Source: Hippopus hippopus
Lineage: Eukaryota > Mollusca > Bivalvia > Cardiida > Cardiidae
Assembly: GCA_946811185.2 (NCBI GenBank)
Contig: OX328109.1
Coordinates: 868,001 to 932,000 of the forward strand
Length of the DNA: 64,000 bases
Direction of reading: 5' to 3'
Shown here: positions 38,000 through 49,089 of the stretch, piece after piece
Position numbering within the stretch: position 1 is the stretch's first letter
How the letters are laid out: the number at the start of each line of letters is the position of its first letter
Position numbers and translations under genes: made by a program
The notes under the pieces: model-generated
Told to the model about the DNA's origin: nothing
The model's input: the letters and a program-made list of their open reading frames with translations, nothing else
Database searches by the model: none

Positions 38000-40900
38000 G
38001 TAATGGTCTTATATTAACCCTTAGAGCACCAAATATAGCTTACGAATGTTTTCAGTCTAGAAATACAACTGAAATAATTGCAATTTCATAGTTGCTTTGG
38101 TCTAAAGTGTTTCAGCTTGACAGGCTGTGCAGATCAAAGATCAGACAGCATGTTTTGTGCAGTCTGATCTTGATCTACACTGGCCACAAAGGCTAGTATA
38201 ACAATAATTGTTAAAAGCGCTTTAAGAGTTAATATGACAAAAGTTGCGTTTACAAGCTTACTCAGGAAACATCTTTGCATGAGAAAACTTTTAAAACATT
38301 CATTCTGGTAAAATAGGGATAATCTTTCAAAAATGAGGAAGTTCCCTTTTGCAACAACAGTCTGATTTCCAAACTTTTTGTACATGCCATCTCTTATGAC
38401 TTATGCAGATGACTTAAAACATCTTTGTAGCATGAGGTAACAGGCTGTAACTATTTTCCACGCAAATCAGAGTTTTAAAAACCCTGAAGGAGCATTGTTT
38501 TCTTCCCTGACATAGAACTTCAGATCGACATGAAGAATTTTGCACATATTCAATGAAAGGGTAGAAAACATTGTGGGAAAAGGAGAAAATGCTGGTTACA
38601 GGCATTTTCTCCTTTTACCACAATGTTTTCAGAAAGCAGAAAAGAGTGGATAGGTGCACTGGCCACTGTATTATGTAACTGAAGTTATGATGAAAATGGA
38701 ATGTAACAGCAAAGACAACAACAAATCGTTTTTTACACTTCTACCAAATTTTACTGTCTTCACAGTTTTTGCCTGATGTTTTTTGAATAAAGTGTTGAGG
38801 TATTTTCATAGCCCTATTGTTTGCATCATTGTCTTACAAAAAACTTGGACATTTTGTAATATCTGTGTCATTGCTGAAGATATATACTTCAAACTGGACT
38901 AGTTGTTAACTATCAAAACGGAAACACATACAACAGGGGCAGGTAACCATCAAAATTATCTTTTACACAGTTATACCCCTTTTTCAACTTAGAATTTATA
39001 TAAGTAACTGCAGCTGAGAGTTGGCACCCAATGTTGTGCTCTTATTTTTACAGGCAGTGAAAGATGCACGAGTGGTAGGTGGGTTTTCTACAAAGATTGA
39101 GGTAGAATGTAGAAATTTGGATGAGGCGATGGAAGCAGCTGAGGCAGGTTGTGATGTTGTGATGCTGGACAACCATTCTCCCCAGGTACATCACTTACAT
39201 GGTCATAGTGTCGTTGATTGATTTTATGGTTGTTAACACTACATGTATTTTCAACATTATTTCAGTTAAAACTTTGGGTGGCGTGATAAAGGGTTTAAAA
39301 GATGTTACTATGCAAGAAAAGTGACCAAATCGAAAGCATATGTAGAAAACAAATGTAGCTCAAAAGATGACTTTCTGTCTTCTAAATTTTGGAAAACATT
39401 GTGGAAAAAAGGAGAAAATGCTGGTTACTATGTTTTCTACCATATCACGGACAAATTCCGTCATTTGAGTCACATTTAATTTGTTGTCTGCAAATACTTT
39501 CACTTTTGACAAGTCTAAGATTTGGTCATTTGGTAAAAAGTTAACTCTTTATGGTTTACCAAACAATAAAATTTCAGAAGTGTCCAAATTGAAAGAATTT
39601 GTAGACAACAAATTGAATGCTCAGGCTGAAATAATGGAACTTGGCATTGAAAGGGTAGAAAATATTGTGAGAAAAGGAGAAAATGCTAGTTACCAGTATT
39701 TTCTCCTTTTCCGACAATGTTTTCAAAATGCTCCCCCCTTCCCCCCTCAGGGTCACGTAAAGTCGGGATTGTGTGGTAAGGGGTGAAACCTTTCATTCGT
39801 TCATTTCGTAAAAGTAATTGTGTAATTCTGTCTTTGCCCAATCTTGATCTTTGTGATGAAGGTCAAACCAAAACTGTGTGTGTAATCATAAGATAAGTAA
39901 AATGACTTAAGATTTCTGCTTAGCTTTATTGTTCATAGTAGCATGATGGTAAAAGGTTGCTTTGTCTTGGTTTTTTCCTGTTCATTTAGTAGCTGAAAAT
40001 GTCTTTTTTGCTGAGAATGTTTGTTTGGTAGCTGCCAAGCCATAGTTGTTTGGTAGCAAACTGGATTTGGGAACAAGGTTGTTGGTTCTCTCCCTTGCTC
40101 AGCCAATTTCTTTTCAAGGATTGATGAGTCATTGTGACAGGATTCATTCCTGTCTCACCACTGACCATTGTTTCAATGATGGTTAAATGGGAAAGCAGCC
40201 AGTGGTTTGGAAAGAATATTGTGTGGAGTAATGGTGAAAGAAATTCCCGGAAAGCATTGATAGGTACACTGGCTGCTGCGGTATTACTAAAATAATAACG
40301 GCAAAAAACACCATACAATCAGTCAATCATTCTTTGGTAGCTGTGTAACAACTTTTTCAACAGTTTTTCAGTTACATGTCAATGCTGTCAGTGCACTTAT
40401 CAATGTGATCCAGGAGTTTTTTTAAGCTTTTACCAAGAGCAAGGTTACTTATAAAAATTGTGAGGAAGGGAGAAAATGCTGACCACTGTTTCGATGATAG
40501 TTATGTGGGAAAGCTGCCAGTGGCTTTGGAAGAATATTTTGCAGAGTACTGGTAAAAAAACTCTAGGAAAGCGAGGACAGGTGCTCTAGCAGCTGCAACA
40601 AAATGAAATAAATGTTGTAAATGACATTCAACATCATTAAGATAAAGATAATTAACCTTAACTCTCGACCACGCAAGAAAATTGCAGACTTGTCAAAATT
40701 GAAAGCAATAAGAGACTACAATCTTAATGTGACTCAAATGATGGAATATCTCTTCTATAGGGTAGAAAACATTATGGAAAAAAGGAGAAAATGCTGGGTA
40801 CCAGCATTTTCTCCTTTTTCCACAATGTTTTCAAAAGGCTTCTACCACAGGGTAGGTCGAATATGAGACTGTTTGGTAAAAGGTTAACTTAAGGGTCTGT

Positions 40901-42054
40901 GAATTAGAAATAAATTACCGACACTTATAACTTGACATAAGGTAGATATTAGAGCTAGGTGCCCTGTGAGTGGACTTGCATAGTAATTGGGCAAGGTGAT
41001 TGTATAATACAGCTGATTTGTATTCAGTACATCATTTTGAAATTTAATTTTGTCAGTGTCATGACAAAAAGGTTCAAATTTAAACCTGTACCACACAATC
41101 TGAAATTTTAAAAGGGCTTTTAGCCAGATTTTGTTAGTAAATTTTTTAGAAAATCTTAAATATTACTGCTAATATTTCATTTGCTATAAAGGGTAGAAAA
41201 CATTATGGGAAAAGGAGATAATGCTGGTTACCAGCATTTTCTCCTTTTCTCATAATATTTTCAAAAAGCTTGTTCTTTAGGGTCATTAAAAGATGGAATT
41301 GGTTGGTAAAGGGTTTAAAGGATCACAGTTTCTAATTGGCTCAACTCTTTTCCATGTAACAAATATTTCAAATATTTTAGAATTATCCAAATTGAAAGAA
41401 TCTGAGGATGACAAATTAACTCTTTATCATTATGACAGTGTTTTAGACTTGTCCAAATTGAAAGCATTTGCAGAAAACAAAGTAAATGTGACTCAAAAAC
41501 TGAAACTGCTCTTTTGTATGGTAGAAAATATTGTTAGAACAGGCTTCTGTCTTAGGTTTGTTAAAACACAGGATTCTGTGGCAAAGGGTTAAAAGAGTAT
41601 TACCTCGATCTTGTTTGGCAAAATTTCTAGACAATCTCAACAAAGGCTGCTAATTTTCATTCACATGCAAAAATGGCTTTAAAATTAAAACCTGTTTACC
41701 AACTGATATCAGCATATTCTTTTTCATAATACTTTCAAAAGCTTCCTTTCTCTGTGTCTTAAACAGTCCGCATTATATGGTAAAGGTCATGTCATGTCAA
41801 CCAATATATCAACGCATTTTGTTTACCTTTTTCAGGCATTATCCAGCGCAGCAGCAGTTCTGAAGGAGAATTATCCAAAGATATTGATCGAGGCCAGTGG
41901 TGGAATTACGGAGGCCAGTCTTACGCAATACTGTGATAAAAATGTAGATATTATATCATTAAGTCGACTTACACAAGGTTACGACGTCGTAGATTTTTCA
42001 CTCAAAGTACGCAAGGAAGGAGTTGATCCTAGAAACTTAACGGTTAAGCTTTAA
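37412..42054 (+). CDS. QPRT: Nicotinate-nucleotide pyrophosphorylase (quinolinate phosphoribosyltransferase), complete, 3 exons
   Basis: Exons 37412-37999, 39054-39185, 41836-42054; 312 residues against 297 in human (from memory), the surplus being an N-terminal extension of about 20. Family knowledge: converts quinolinate and PRPP to nicotinate mononucleotide, PPi and CO2, in de novo NAD synthesis from tryptophan. Seen: [12 protein letters not shown] (61-72), [16 protein letters not shown] (113-128), phosphoribosyl/quinolinate-binding GTRKTTPG (149-156), HRYDL (173-177), LKDNH (183-187), VECRNLDEA and VVMLDNHSP in exon 2, IEASGGIT in exon 3. All key basic residues are present, so it should be active. 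All introns are phase 0. Intron 2 (2.65 kb) holds several MITEs and SINEs. Confidence 0.97.
38014..38232 (+). repeat. H2 MITE, complete
   Basis: TTAACCCTTAGAGCACC to GCTTTAAGAGTTAA; supplies the stop codon that ends the exon-1 frame of QPRT in intron 1. Confidence 0.8.
38450..38638. repeat. H1 MITE, rearranged
   Basis: Left-type arm, then an interior stretch, then core and the start of another left-type arm. Confidence 0.65.
38755..39043 (-). mobile_element. Short Helentron-like element abutting QPRT exon 2
   Basis: On the minus strand starts AAGAGCACAACATTGGGTGC and runs away from the exon; TAGAATTTATATAAGTAACT and CAGCTGAGAGTTGGCACC match the 35828 copy inverted. Confidence 0.65.
39054..39185 (+). 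CDS. QPRT: QPRT exon 2 (residues 197-240)
   Basis: 132 bp, phase 0 at both ends, acceptor TTTACAG, donor GTACAT. Contains the barrel strands [12 protein letters not shown] and [10 protein letters not shown] short Helentron-like repeat ends about 10 bp before the exon. Confidence 0.96.
39297..39543. repeat. H1 right-right homodimer
   Basis: Both outer arms are of the right type (ACCAAATCGAAAGCATATG and TGCAAATACTTTCACTTTTG). A lone H1 end precedes it at 39262-39299. Confidence 0.75.
39540..39786 (-). repeat. H1 MITE, complete
   Basis: Shares TTAA 39540-39543 with the dimer; right end GTGTGGTAAGGGGTGAAA is mutated. Confidence 0.85.
40020..40329 (+). mobile_element. SINE (family S)
   Basis: Degenerate head, intact middle (GACCATTGTTTCAATGATGG), tail CACCATACAATCAGTCAATC. 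Confidence 0.8.
40472..40628 (+). mobile_element. SINE (family S), 3' half
   Basis: Starts at GCTGACCACTGTTTCGATGA, joined to an H1 core fragment at its left. Confidence 0.7.
40654..40887 (-). repeat. H1 MITE, complete
   Basis: Core hairpin perfect over 60 bp; ends TTTGGTAAAAGGTTAA. Confidence 0.87.
41080..41319. repeat. H1 MITE, left-left type
   Basis: Outer arms TACCACACAATCTGA and GGAATTGGTTGGTAAAGG, core intact. Confidence 0.75.
41416..41592 (-). repeat. H1 MITE with deleted core
   Basis: Right arm through GTAGAAAATATTGTTAG, then straight to CTTCTGTCTTAGGTTTGTTA and the end TGGCAAAGGGTTAA. Confidence 0.8.
41836..42054 (+). CDS. QPRT: QPRT exon 3 (residues 241-312 and stop)
   Basis: 219 bp including TAA. 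Encodes [19 protein letters not shown] and the DFSLKV terminus typical of the family. Confidence 0.96.
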   Translation, partial: ALSSAAAVLKENYPKILIEASGGITEASLTQYCDKNVDIISLSRLTQGYDVVDFSLKVRKEGVDPRNLTVKL

Positions 42055-42452
42055 CTCATTTATCATGTAATTCCTACTTTCAAAGGCCCAGTAGCAGCCA
42101 AAAGTAATCAGTGAAGGTGTTAAAAGAACATTTGAATTTAAACCATTCCATTTAAAAGTAAGGAAACTGTTGTAAGGATGACAGTCAGATTTTTTAAGGT
42201 CGGTATAAATGTTGGACTCCGGCAGAAAAATGAATCCTAATGTCAGGTAAGTAGTGGACAAAAGATAAGAGTGGCTTGGCAACTGCTGACATATTTGAAA
42301 AAAAAATTACTATGCCCGTGACATACAGTACACATACTTGGACCAACCATACAATATCAGATTGTAATGTTCACAATAGTTTCCCTACTTTTAATAGAAT
42401 GATTTCGAAATTAAAATGCATTTTAAAACCCATGTTGTTTATTTTTGGCTGC

Positions 42453-42668
42453 CGTTAACTTTCAGCCGTTAACAACCCTGAGAAAGGAAGCTTTCGAAAT
42501 ATTGTGGGATAAAGAGATAATGCTGGTAACGAGCATTTTCGCCTTTTCCCGCAATGTTTTCTAGCGTTTCGAAGAAAACTTTCATCCTCTGAGCCACATT
42601 TAATTTGTCGTCTGCAAATGCTTTCAAGTTGGACAATTTCAAGAATTTTGTCTCTTAGTACAGAGTTA
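42453..42668 (+). repeat. H1 MITE, near complete
   Basis: Core GATAATGCTGGTAACGAGC; right end TCTTAGTACAGAGTTA. Confidence 0.82.
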
Positions 42669-43375
42669 GCCCTGTAAAAACAGGAATTTTTGTGCACAAA
42701 ATACACAGTCTGATCTTGGATGTATGCTACTTTAATCAATTCAGAGATTAAGAAGATTGTATTTTCAGCCATAGAAAGAGGTTGAGTTCATATACTGTAA
42801 AACTGGAAATAGAATCTTTTCATGTCTTGGTAATCTTGGCGAGTTTTGCATAGTGATGAAAATTGCAAAGCTATCCGCTAGTGTAAATATAAGCTACATT
42901 AAGATATAATTTTACCTAAACATCGGGTCATGTGGGACTGATGGACTGGAACCATTGTCGACATCAATGAGTACCACTCTAGTGGCGGTTAATACTGCTA
43001 ATTAAACATGTTTCATCAAAGTAAAAATGGAGGTTTATTCAATTGGATACTAAGTTAGGTTAGTAATTTGCAGTTTTCACAGAAATTAAGACAGACATAA
43101 GGTCAGTATTTGGTAATTTGCAAAATTTGAGACCTGCAATAATATTGACTTTTTACAGTATTTGGTGCTGAAAGAGTAAATATGATTTCAGTTTGCTATA
43201 AAAAAGAAAAACTGTTCATAAAGGACAGAGGTCATCACAATGAGATAATAAACTCAACACACATTTCTCATGAAATATTTCTGCAAATTTTTTGTTAATA
43301 TCTTGTGAAAATGTTTATATCATGATTAAATTGGTAATGGCATCTGATTCAACTTGTTTTACCAGATTTTTACGT
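42669..43375. other. Intergenic DNA downstream of QPRT
   Basis: A worn H2 piece near 42690-42720 (CACAGTCTGATCTTGGAT); the rest shows no gene or clear repeat. Confidence 0.4.
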
Positions 43376-43490
43376 TTGAGCCGTTCCCTGGCAAAAGGGG
43401 ATTAAATGCATCTGCATAATGCATTGTACCAAGCAAGACATCATATGATTATGGATCTATAAAATCCATTTTGTCTAACAATCGTGTGAA
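43376..43490 (+). repeat. H3 MITE, half element
   Basis: GAGCCGTTCCCTGGCAAAAG, ATTAAATGCATCTGCATAAT, ending in TTTTGTCTAACAATC where an H1 copy starts. Confidence 0.7.
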
Positions 43491-43645
43491 AATGAGAAAA
43501 TGCTGGTAACCAGCATTTTGTCTTTTTCACACACTGTTTTCTTCCCTTTCTCAGCCAAATTACATGAGTTGAGCCACATTTAACTTGTCTGCAGATACTT
43601 TCAACTTGGACATGTCAAATGTTCTGCCTTTTGGTAAAGAGTTAC
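43480..43645 (+). repeat. H1 MITE, left arm missing
   Basis: Core GAGAAAATGCTGGTAACC to TTTTGGTAAAGAGTTA. Confidence 0.78.
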
Positions 43646-44192
43646 ACTTAATGTCACCTTTTAACATTCCTTGTTATCCAACTGTTAATGCTCAGGTGCT
43701 TATATTGTTTTTGAATGCAATTTTAAACAGGGTTTTTGATTTTATGTTTTCTGTCTCTTATAAAATACTTTTTAAAAAAAAAAAAGACACTATGAAACTG
43801 CTACATTCTTTATGTTGCAGAGACTTGATTTCATTGCACAAGGGCAGGTAACCCTAAAATTTTTTGACACAGTAATGTCCCTTTTTCAACTTAAAGTTAT
43901 GTCCCTTTGTCTACTAAAAGTTATGTCCCTTTTTCTACTTAGAATTTTCACAAAGAAAAAGAAAGCCTGCAGCTAAGCCTTGGAACCTGTATGTGGAGCT
44001 TTTTTTTTTTCTTTAAATATGTAATTGGTTTGAACTTAGCATGTACAGTAATGGATTAAACTGTCCAATACATTTTATCTTTGCTATATTCCAGCAGAAT
44101 TAAACAGATTTTATTTTTCACCCTTATCCCTAATTTGAGGTTGGCATTTATTTCACTTACCATTGCATTTTATTGCAGAAAGTATCAAAACT

Positions 44193-44540
44193 GCTGTATC
44201 CCTTTAGCAGATGACAAAATTTGGGCAGGTATAAATTGAAAGCATTTGCAGACAAAAAAAAAAAAAATTAAATATGGATCAAATGATGCAACTTGTTAAC
44301 ACGTAGGCTGCTAAGTGCAACTCACTGACATTTTACGGACAGTGTAGATCAAGAGATATTACTCCCCCAAAAATAACTTTGAAATAGCTGTATTTGGGTT
44401 TTTACCTTTGAATTGAAAATTTAATTTTAGTTTTTGGCAAGTTAAGGGTTAAGAAAGGTCTGAAGGTATTGTTGGAAAAGGACAAAATCATTTGTTCCTT
44501 TACTAGCAGTGTTTTTCAAAAGCCTTCTTGTATGCGCCAT
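44193..44540 (-). repeat. H1 MITE interrupted by H2
   Basis: Right arm to CAACTTG-TTAA, H2, TTAA-GAAAGGTCTG, then core remnants and AAGCCTTCTTGTATGCGCCA. Confidence 0.75.
44296..44452 (+). repeat. H2 MITE nested in H1
   Basis: TTAACACGTAGGCTGCTAAG to GTTAAGGGTTAA; lost one side of its palindrome. The junctions show the TTAA duplication. Confidence 0.78.
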
Positions 44541-44722
44541 TTAAATTTTTACCATACTGTCTTGTGTTTCAGTGACAGTGAAGAAAAAAAAAGCTGTTGG
44601 AAATATTTCAAGAAAAGGAGAATAATGATGGTGACCAGAATTTTCTTCTTTTCCCACAATGTTTTCAAAAGGTCTCTTTCCTCAGGGTGGTTAAAACTCT
44701 GGATTGTATGGTAAAGGGTTAA
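44538..44722. repeat. H1 MITE, left-left type
   Basis: TTTTTACCATACTGTCTTG and CTGGATTGTATGGTAAAGGG are the outer arms; core diverged. Confidence 0.75.
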
Positions 44723-44977
44723 TATACCATAATCAATATTTTCTAAGGGCAATGGCTTATCAGTACTTGCATGAGTCTATGGTTGATATTCGAAAATCTC
44801 TATTTCATTAATTTATTTGTCTTAAGATTACAAAAATTAGATATGTCTCATCTTTGCATAGAATTGTTACTGTGGTGCTTAAATATGTTATTTTGAAATT
44901 GTTTGTGTTTTAATCTATATTTTACATATTCTACAGCAATGTCATTTGTGATGTTAATTGAAATTCATCAAATGTTT

Positions 44978-45160
44978 TTAGCTATGCTGTTTTTGAAGAA
45001 AACGTTTATTTAATGCCGTAGCCTTTTTGCCATCTGTGTCGTCTTCATTGTCATGGTGTAAAAGCTTTGACCTTTTTTTCACTGAAAATATTTACTTCAA
45101 ACTTAAAAAATTTCTTATTTATCAAAAGGGGAACCCAACAACAAGGGCAGGTAACTAAAC
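44978..45160 (-). mobile_element. Short Helentron-like element, partial
   Basis: On the minus strand ends AACAGCATAGCTAA; upstream parts match the 35828 family. Confidence 0.6.
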
Positions 45161-45214
45161 ATCAACATGAACCATTGGAAACAATATCATTATTTTTTCA
45201 GGTAAAGCATGAAT

Positions 45215-45443
45215 TTAACCCTTTACCAAACAATCCCTGGTTTTTACGACCCTGAGATAGAAACCTTTTGAAAACATTGTGGGAAAAGGAGAAAATGCTG
45301 GTAACCAGCATTTGTTCCTTTTCCCACAATGTTTTCTGTCTTGCTGGAAGCAAATTTCAATTTTTGAGTTACGTTTATTTTGTTGTCTGCAAGTGCTTTC
45401 AAGTTGGACCAGTCTAAAATTTTGTCGTTTGGTAAAGGGTTAA
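45215..45443 (+). repeat. H1 MITE, complete
   Basis: TTAACCCTTTACCAAACA to CGTTTGGTAAAGGGTTAA: a perfect 16-bp terminal inverted repeat. Confidence 0.93.
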
Positions 45444-45587
45444 ATACAAGTAAAATGCTCAAACAATCGGACAAATTTAAATCTTTGAATGAACTATTAA
45501 CAACATATTTTTGACATACACGAATCTGCTTACTTCAGTTCTTTGGTTTTCAGCACACAATTTTATACTTTGTTACTGAACATTGTT

Positions 45588-45792
45588 AATTCTTTACCAG
45601 AGGACAAAATTTGAGACTTGTCCATATTAAATGCTGCTGGAGTATTGGAGAAAGCTTTTGAAAATATAGAAAACATTGTTAGTAAAGGAGAAAATGCTGG
45701 TTGCCAGCATTTTCTGCTTTTTCCACAATGTTTTCAAAAGGCCTCTTTCTCAGGGTCATTAAAACTTAGGGATTGTGTGGTAAAGGGTTTAA
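45588..45792 (-). repeat. H1 MITE, near complete
   Basis: Core GGAGAAAATGCTGGTTGCC; a further worn piece lies at 45836-46020. Confidence 0.82.
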
Positions 45793-46177
45793 TTTAGCAA
45801 TCACTACAGTTAATGATGTCTCCAAGTGATTGAAGACTGATAAACTCTTTACTACAATAGTACATTTTTTCTCAGTTGTAAAACAGCATTTGAAAATTTT
45901 ACATTGTTGGAAAACGGTAGTTGCTTTTACAAAGCAATTGATTTTTTTTCTACCATGTTTTTCGGGATATTCCAAAAGGTATTTTTCCTTTTCCCCATAT
46001 GGTATTTTTCTTTAGGTTACATGTACAAATTAGTGTAAGTTTTAGTATAAGGCAGATTGTCTTAAGTAATGAGTTGGCTTTGTGAGAAAATGTTTTATAT
46101 GAAAACAATGGCAATGCAGAAAAATGGTAATAGAATATTATTTTATTTGTTCTATCAGTAATGAATTTTCAGAATAT

Positions 46178-46409
46178 TAACTCTCTTTTCCTCACCATCC
46201 AGAGTTTTAATGACCCACAGGAAATAGCCTTTTGAACACCTTGTGGGAAAAGGAGAAAAATTAAGATGGCAACCAGCAATTCTCCTTTTCCCACAAGGTT
46301 TTCTATCCTTTCACAGATGATTACTATCATTTTAGCTGTATTTAATTCGTCATCTGCAAATGCTTTCAATTTAGACAAGTCTAAAATTTCATCATTTGGT
46401 AAAGAGTTT
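46178..46409 (+). repeat. H1 MITE, near complete
   Basis: Core loop enlarged (AAATTAAGATGGCAACC). Confidence 0.82.
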
Positions 46410-46572
46410 TAAAAAAATGTTATATAAAATACTAATACAAAAAACTGGCAATAGAATGATATTTTGTTGATTTTACAAGTTAACAAATTTTTAGAATATT
46501 TAGAATGTGATTTCATTTGAACTGTTTTTGTAAAGGTTATTCATTTATTGTTTCATGAAAAATCAAGGACAA

Positions 46573-46834
46573 CAGGGGCATAGCTACATAGTTTGAATAT
46601 GGTACAGCCCACAGCCAGGGGTCTAGGGGCCACTTAGGTCCCCAGAGCTTTTAAGCATAATTCAAAGAGTACAAATCAACAAAATACAGCAGAGATGAAG
46701 ATATTGGAAATTTTCAGCACCTCTGATAACAAGTTTTCTTTACGTTTGGTCAGTGATTACCAGTATCTGTTAATTGGCAAATTATTGGTGCGGCCAACAA
46801 TGCCGTACCAGCCTCACTGGTATCTACACCCCTG
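46573..46834. mobile_element. CAG-ended MITE, 262 bp
   Basis: Ends CAGGGGCATAGCTAC / GTATCTACACCCCTG, 5-bp duplication GACAA at 46568-46572 and 46835-46839. Confidence 0.85.
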
Positions 46835-46902
46835 GACAATGTTTAGAATGACTCACTCTTCATTCCAGTAAAAGATCAGAACAATTATTTTATCATCAGA
46901 AA

Positions 46903-47111
46903 GATTTACCTCTTACCAAACAATCTTGTGTTTTAACGGCCCAGAGAAAAGAGACATTTGGAAACATTTGGCAAATGAAGAAAATGGAGGCTTCTTTTCT
47001 ACCGCTTCAAAGATACCACATCATCTTGGTCACATTTCATTTATTTGTTGTTTATAAAAGCTTTCAAAATCGACACCATGTCTAAAGTTTTGGTGTGTGA
47101 TAAAGAGTTAA
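46903..47111 (+). repeat. H1 MITE, core lost
   Basis: Both arms recognisable, hairpin deleted; ends GTGTGTGATAAAGAGTTAA. Confidence 0.72.
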
Positions 47112-47309
47112 CTCTAAAATCTTAGACTTGTCAAAATTGAAAGCATTTACAATTAAAATGTGGCTCAAATAATGAGAATTATCCCCAAAGAGGTAGACAA
47201 CATTGTGGCAAAAGGAGAAAATGCTGGTTACCAGCATTGTTCCAACAATGTTTTCAGAGGCCTTCTTTTTCAGAGTCATTAAAACTCTGGATTGTTTGTT
47301 AAAGTGTAA
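47108..47309 (-). repeat. H1 MITE
   Basis: Shares TTAA with the preceding copy; second half of the core shortened. Confidence 0.8.
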
Positions 47310-47812
47310 AAAGCTTTTTGCCATCCAAAATTATGTTTGCAGCTCTAAGTGACCTGGGTCAAGCCAAACAGTCTTGGTTTGAATATTTTGATAAAGATCA
47401 TTTGATTGGTTGAAACATCTTTCAATTTTGATTTCAGATCTCCATAATTAGATGACAAGATTTAATTATAATGGCAACTATTCTCAAATTCATTCATAGT
47501 CTAATTCTCAGAATTGAAAGTAGCACAAATCTGATTGGTTAAACCATTCTATTTAGCCAATCAGAACTTGTGTTACTTTGATCAATGGAAGTTGTATTTT
47601 TACAATGTTATGAAAAACCTCTAGGTAATCGGAGTTCAGGAGAAATTACAAAAATCAGTATTGTTATTGTATATTCAGGTTATACTGCTTTGTTAAGTTT
47701 TGTTTCAATTTTTCTTGGTTATCATACAATGTAAGTGAAGTAAGGCAAGCAAAACATGAATAAAACTACGCTAACACAAATTTGTCTTTTGTTTTACCAT
47801 TTCAGATAATCA

Positions 47813-47944
47813 CTAACCCTTTACCAGACAACAAAGTTTTAGCCTTGTCTGAATTGGAAGCAGTTGCAGACGACAATTTCAATGTCTTCAAAAGGCTTCT
47901 TTCCCTGAGTCGTTAAAAGTTGGCATTGTGCAGTAAAGGGTTAA
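47813..47944 (-). repeat. H1 MITE lacking the whole core
   Basis: 132 bp: the right arm to GCAGACGACAATTTCAATG joins TCTTCAAAAGGCTTC. Shares TTAA with the next copy. Confidence 0.85.
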
Positions 47945-48169
47945 CCCTTTACCACACAACCCTGAGTTTTAATGACCCCTAGGAGAAAGGTTTTTGAAAA
48001 CATTATGGGAAAAAGACAAAATGCAGGTAACCAGCATTTTCACTTGACTCTGCAATGTTTTCTACCCTTCCCAAAACCCATTTCTGTGTTTGATTTGTGT
48101 TGTTTTTGTTGTCTGCAAATGCTTTAGATTTGGACTTGCCTAGCATTTTGTGGTTTGGTAAAGAGTTAA
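47941..48169 (+). repeat. H1 MITE, complete
   Basis: TTAACCCTTTACCACACA to GTTTGGTAAAGAGTTAA. Confidence 0.9.
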
Positions 48170-48200
48170 TGATACAGAGAGATAAAATTTAAGCCTTCCA

Positions 48201-48429
48201 TTAACCCTTTACCTTAAAATCCTGACTTTTTATGACCCTGATAGAGAAGGCTTTTGAAAACATTGAGGGAAAAGGCAAAAATACTAGTAACCAGCATTTT
48301 CTCCTTTTCCTACAGGTTTTTCTACTTTACCAAAGATAGAAATCATCAATTTAGCAACATTTAATTAGCCGCCTGCAAATGCTTCAAATTTGGTAAAGTC
48401 CAAAATTTTGTTTTTTGCAAAAGAGCTGT
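48201..48429 (+). repeat. H1 MITE, near complete
   Basis: Left TTAA intact, right end worn to GCAAAAGAGCTG. Confidence 0.82.
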
Positions 48430-48454
48430 ATAATGGCTCCCTTTCAGTTTTTAC

Positions 48455-49042
48455 CTCTAGCCAGATGATAAACGTATAGACTTGTCCGGTACTTGCAGGC
48501 ATTTTAGATGTTAGTGAGATTCTGAAATTAATTTTAAAAGTTTAGAAAACAAACTGGAAAAAGAGCAAATTGCTAAATACGATCCCTGTCCACAATGTTT
48601 TCAAGGCATTAATTTATTCTTGAGGCATATTTACCACATAAAGGATTCATTTGATTCTGAAAAAAAAAAGCTGTAACATATTTAATCTTTTTAATACTTT
48701 TTTCAAGAATCGATTTTCAGTGCAAAATGAAACATTTCAGATCATTCCTACAGTGCATCAATTTAGATTTAGATCTCCAAGATTCAGAAATTTCTGGGGA
48801 GGGGAATGCCTCTTGATTAATGCCCCCATCCACATGAAGACAGAGCTGACTATGCACCTGGCCATCCTTGGGAGTGTGAAAACATGGGATTATATAGAAA
48901 AGGGTTATAACTTAAAAGGTCTTAGCCCCATGACAAAATTTTAGACTTGTTCATTTTGAAACCATTTGCTGCCAACAAATTAAATTTGAACAAAATTATG
49001 GAATCTGTTTTTGAAAGAGTAGAATAAAACATTGATGGAAAA
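48455..49042 (-). repeat. Three worn H1 remnants
   Basis: Pieces at 48455-48620, 48835-48907 and 48926-49042; only arms are clear. Confidence 0.55.
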
Positions 49043-49089
49043 GGAAATATATATGTAGCAGTATAACAGTGTGTTACCAGAAATTTTGA

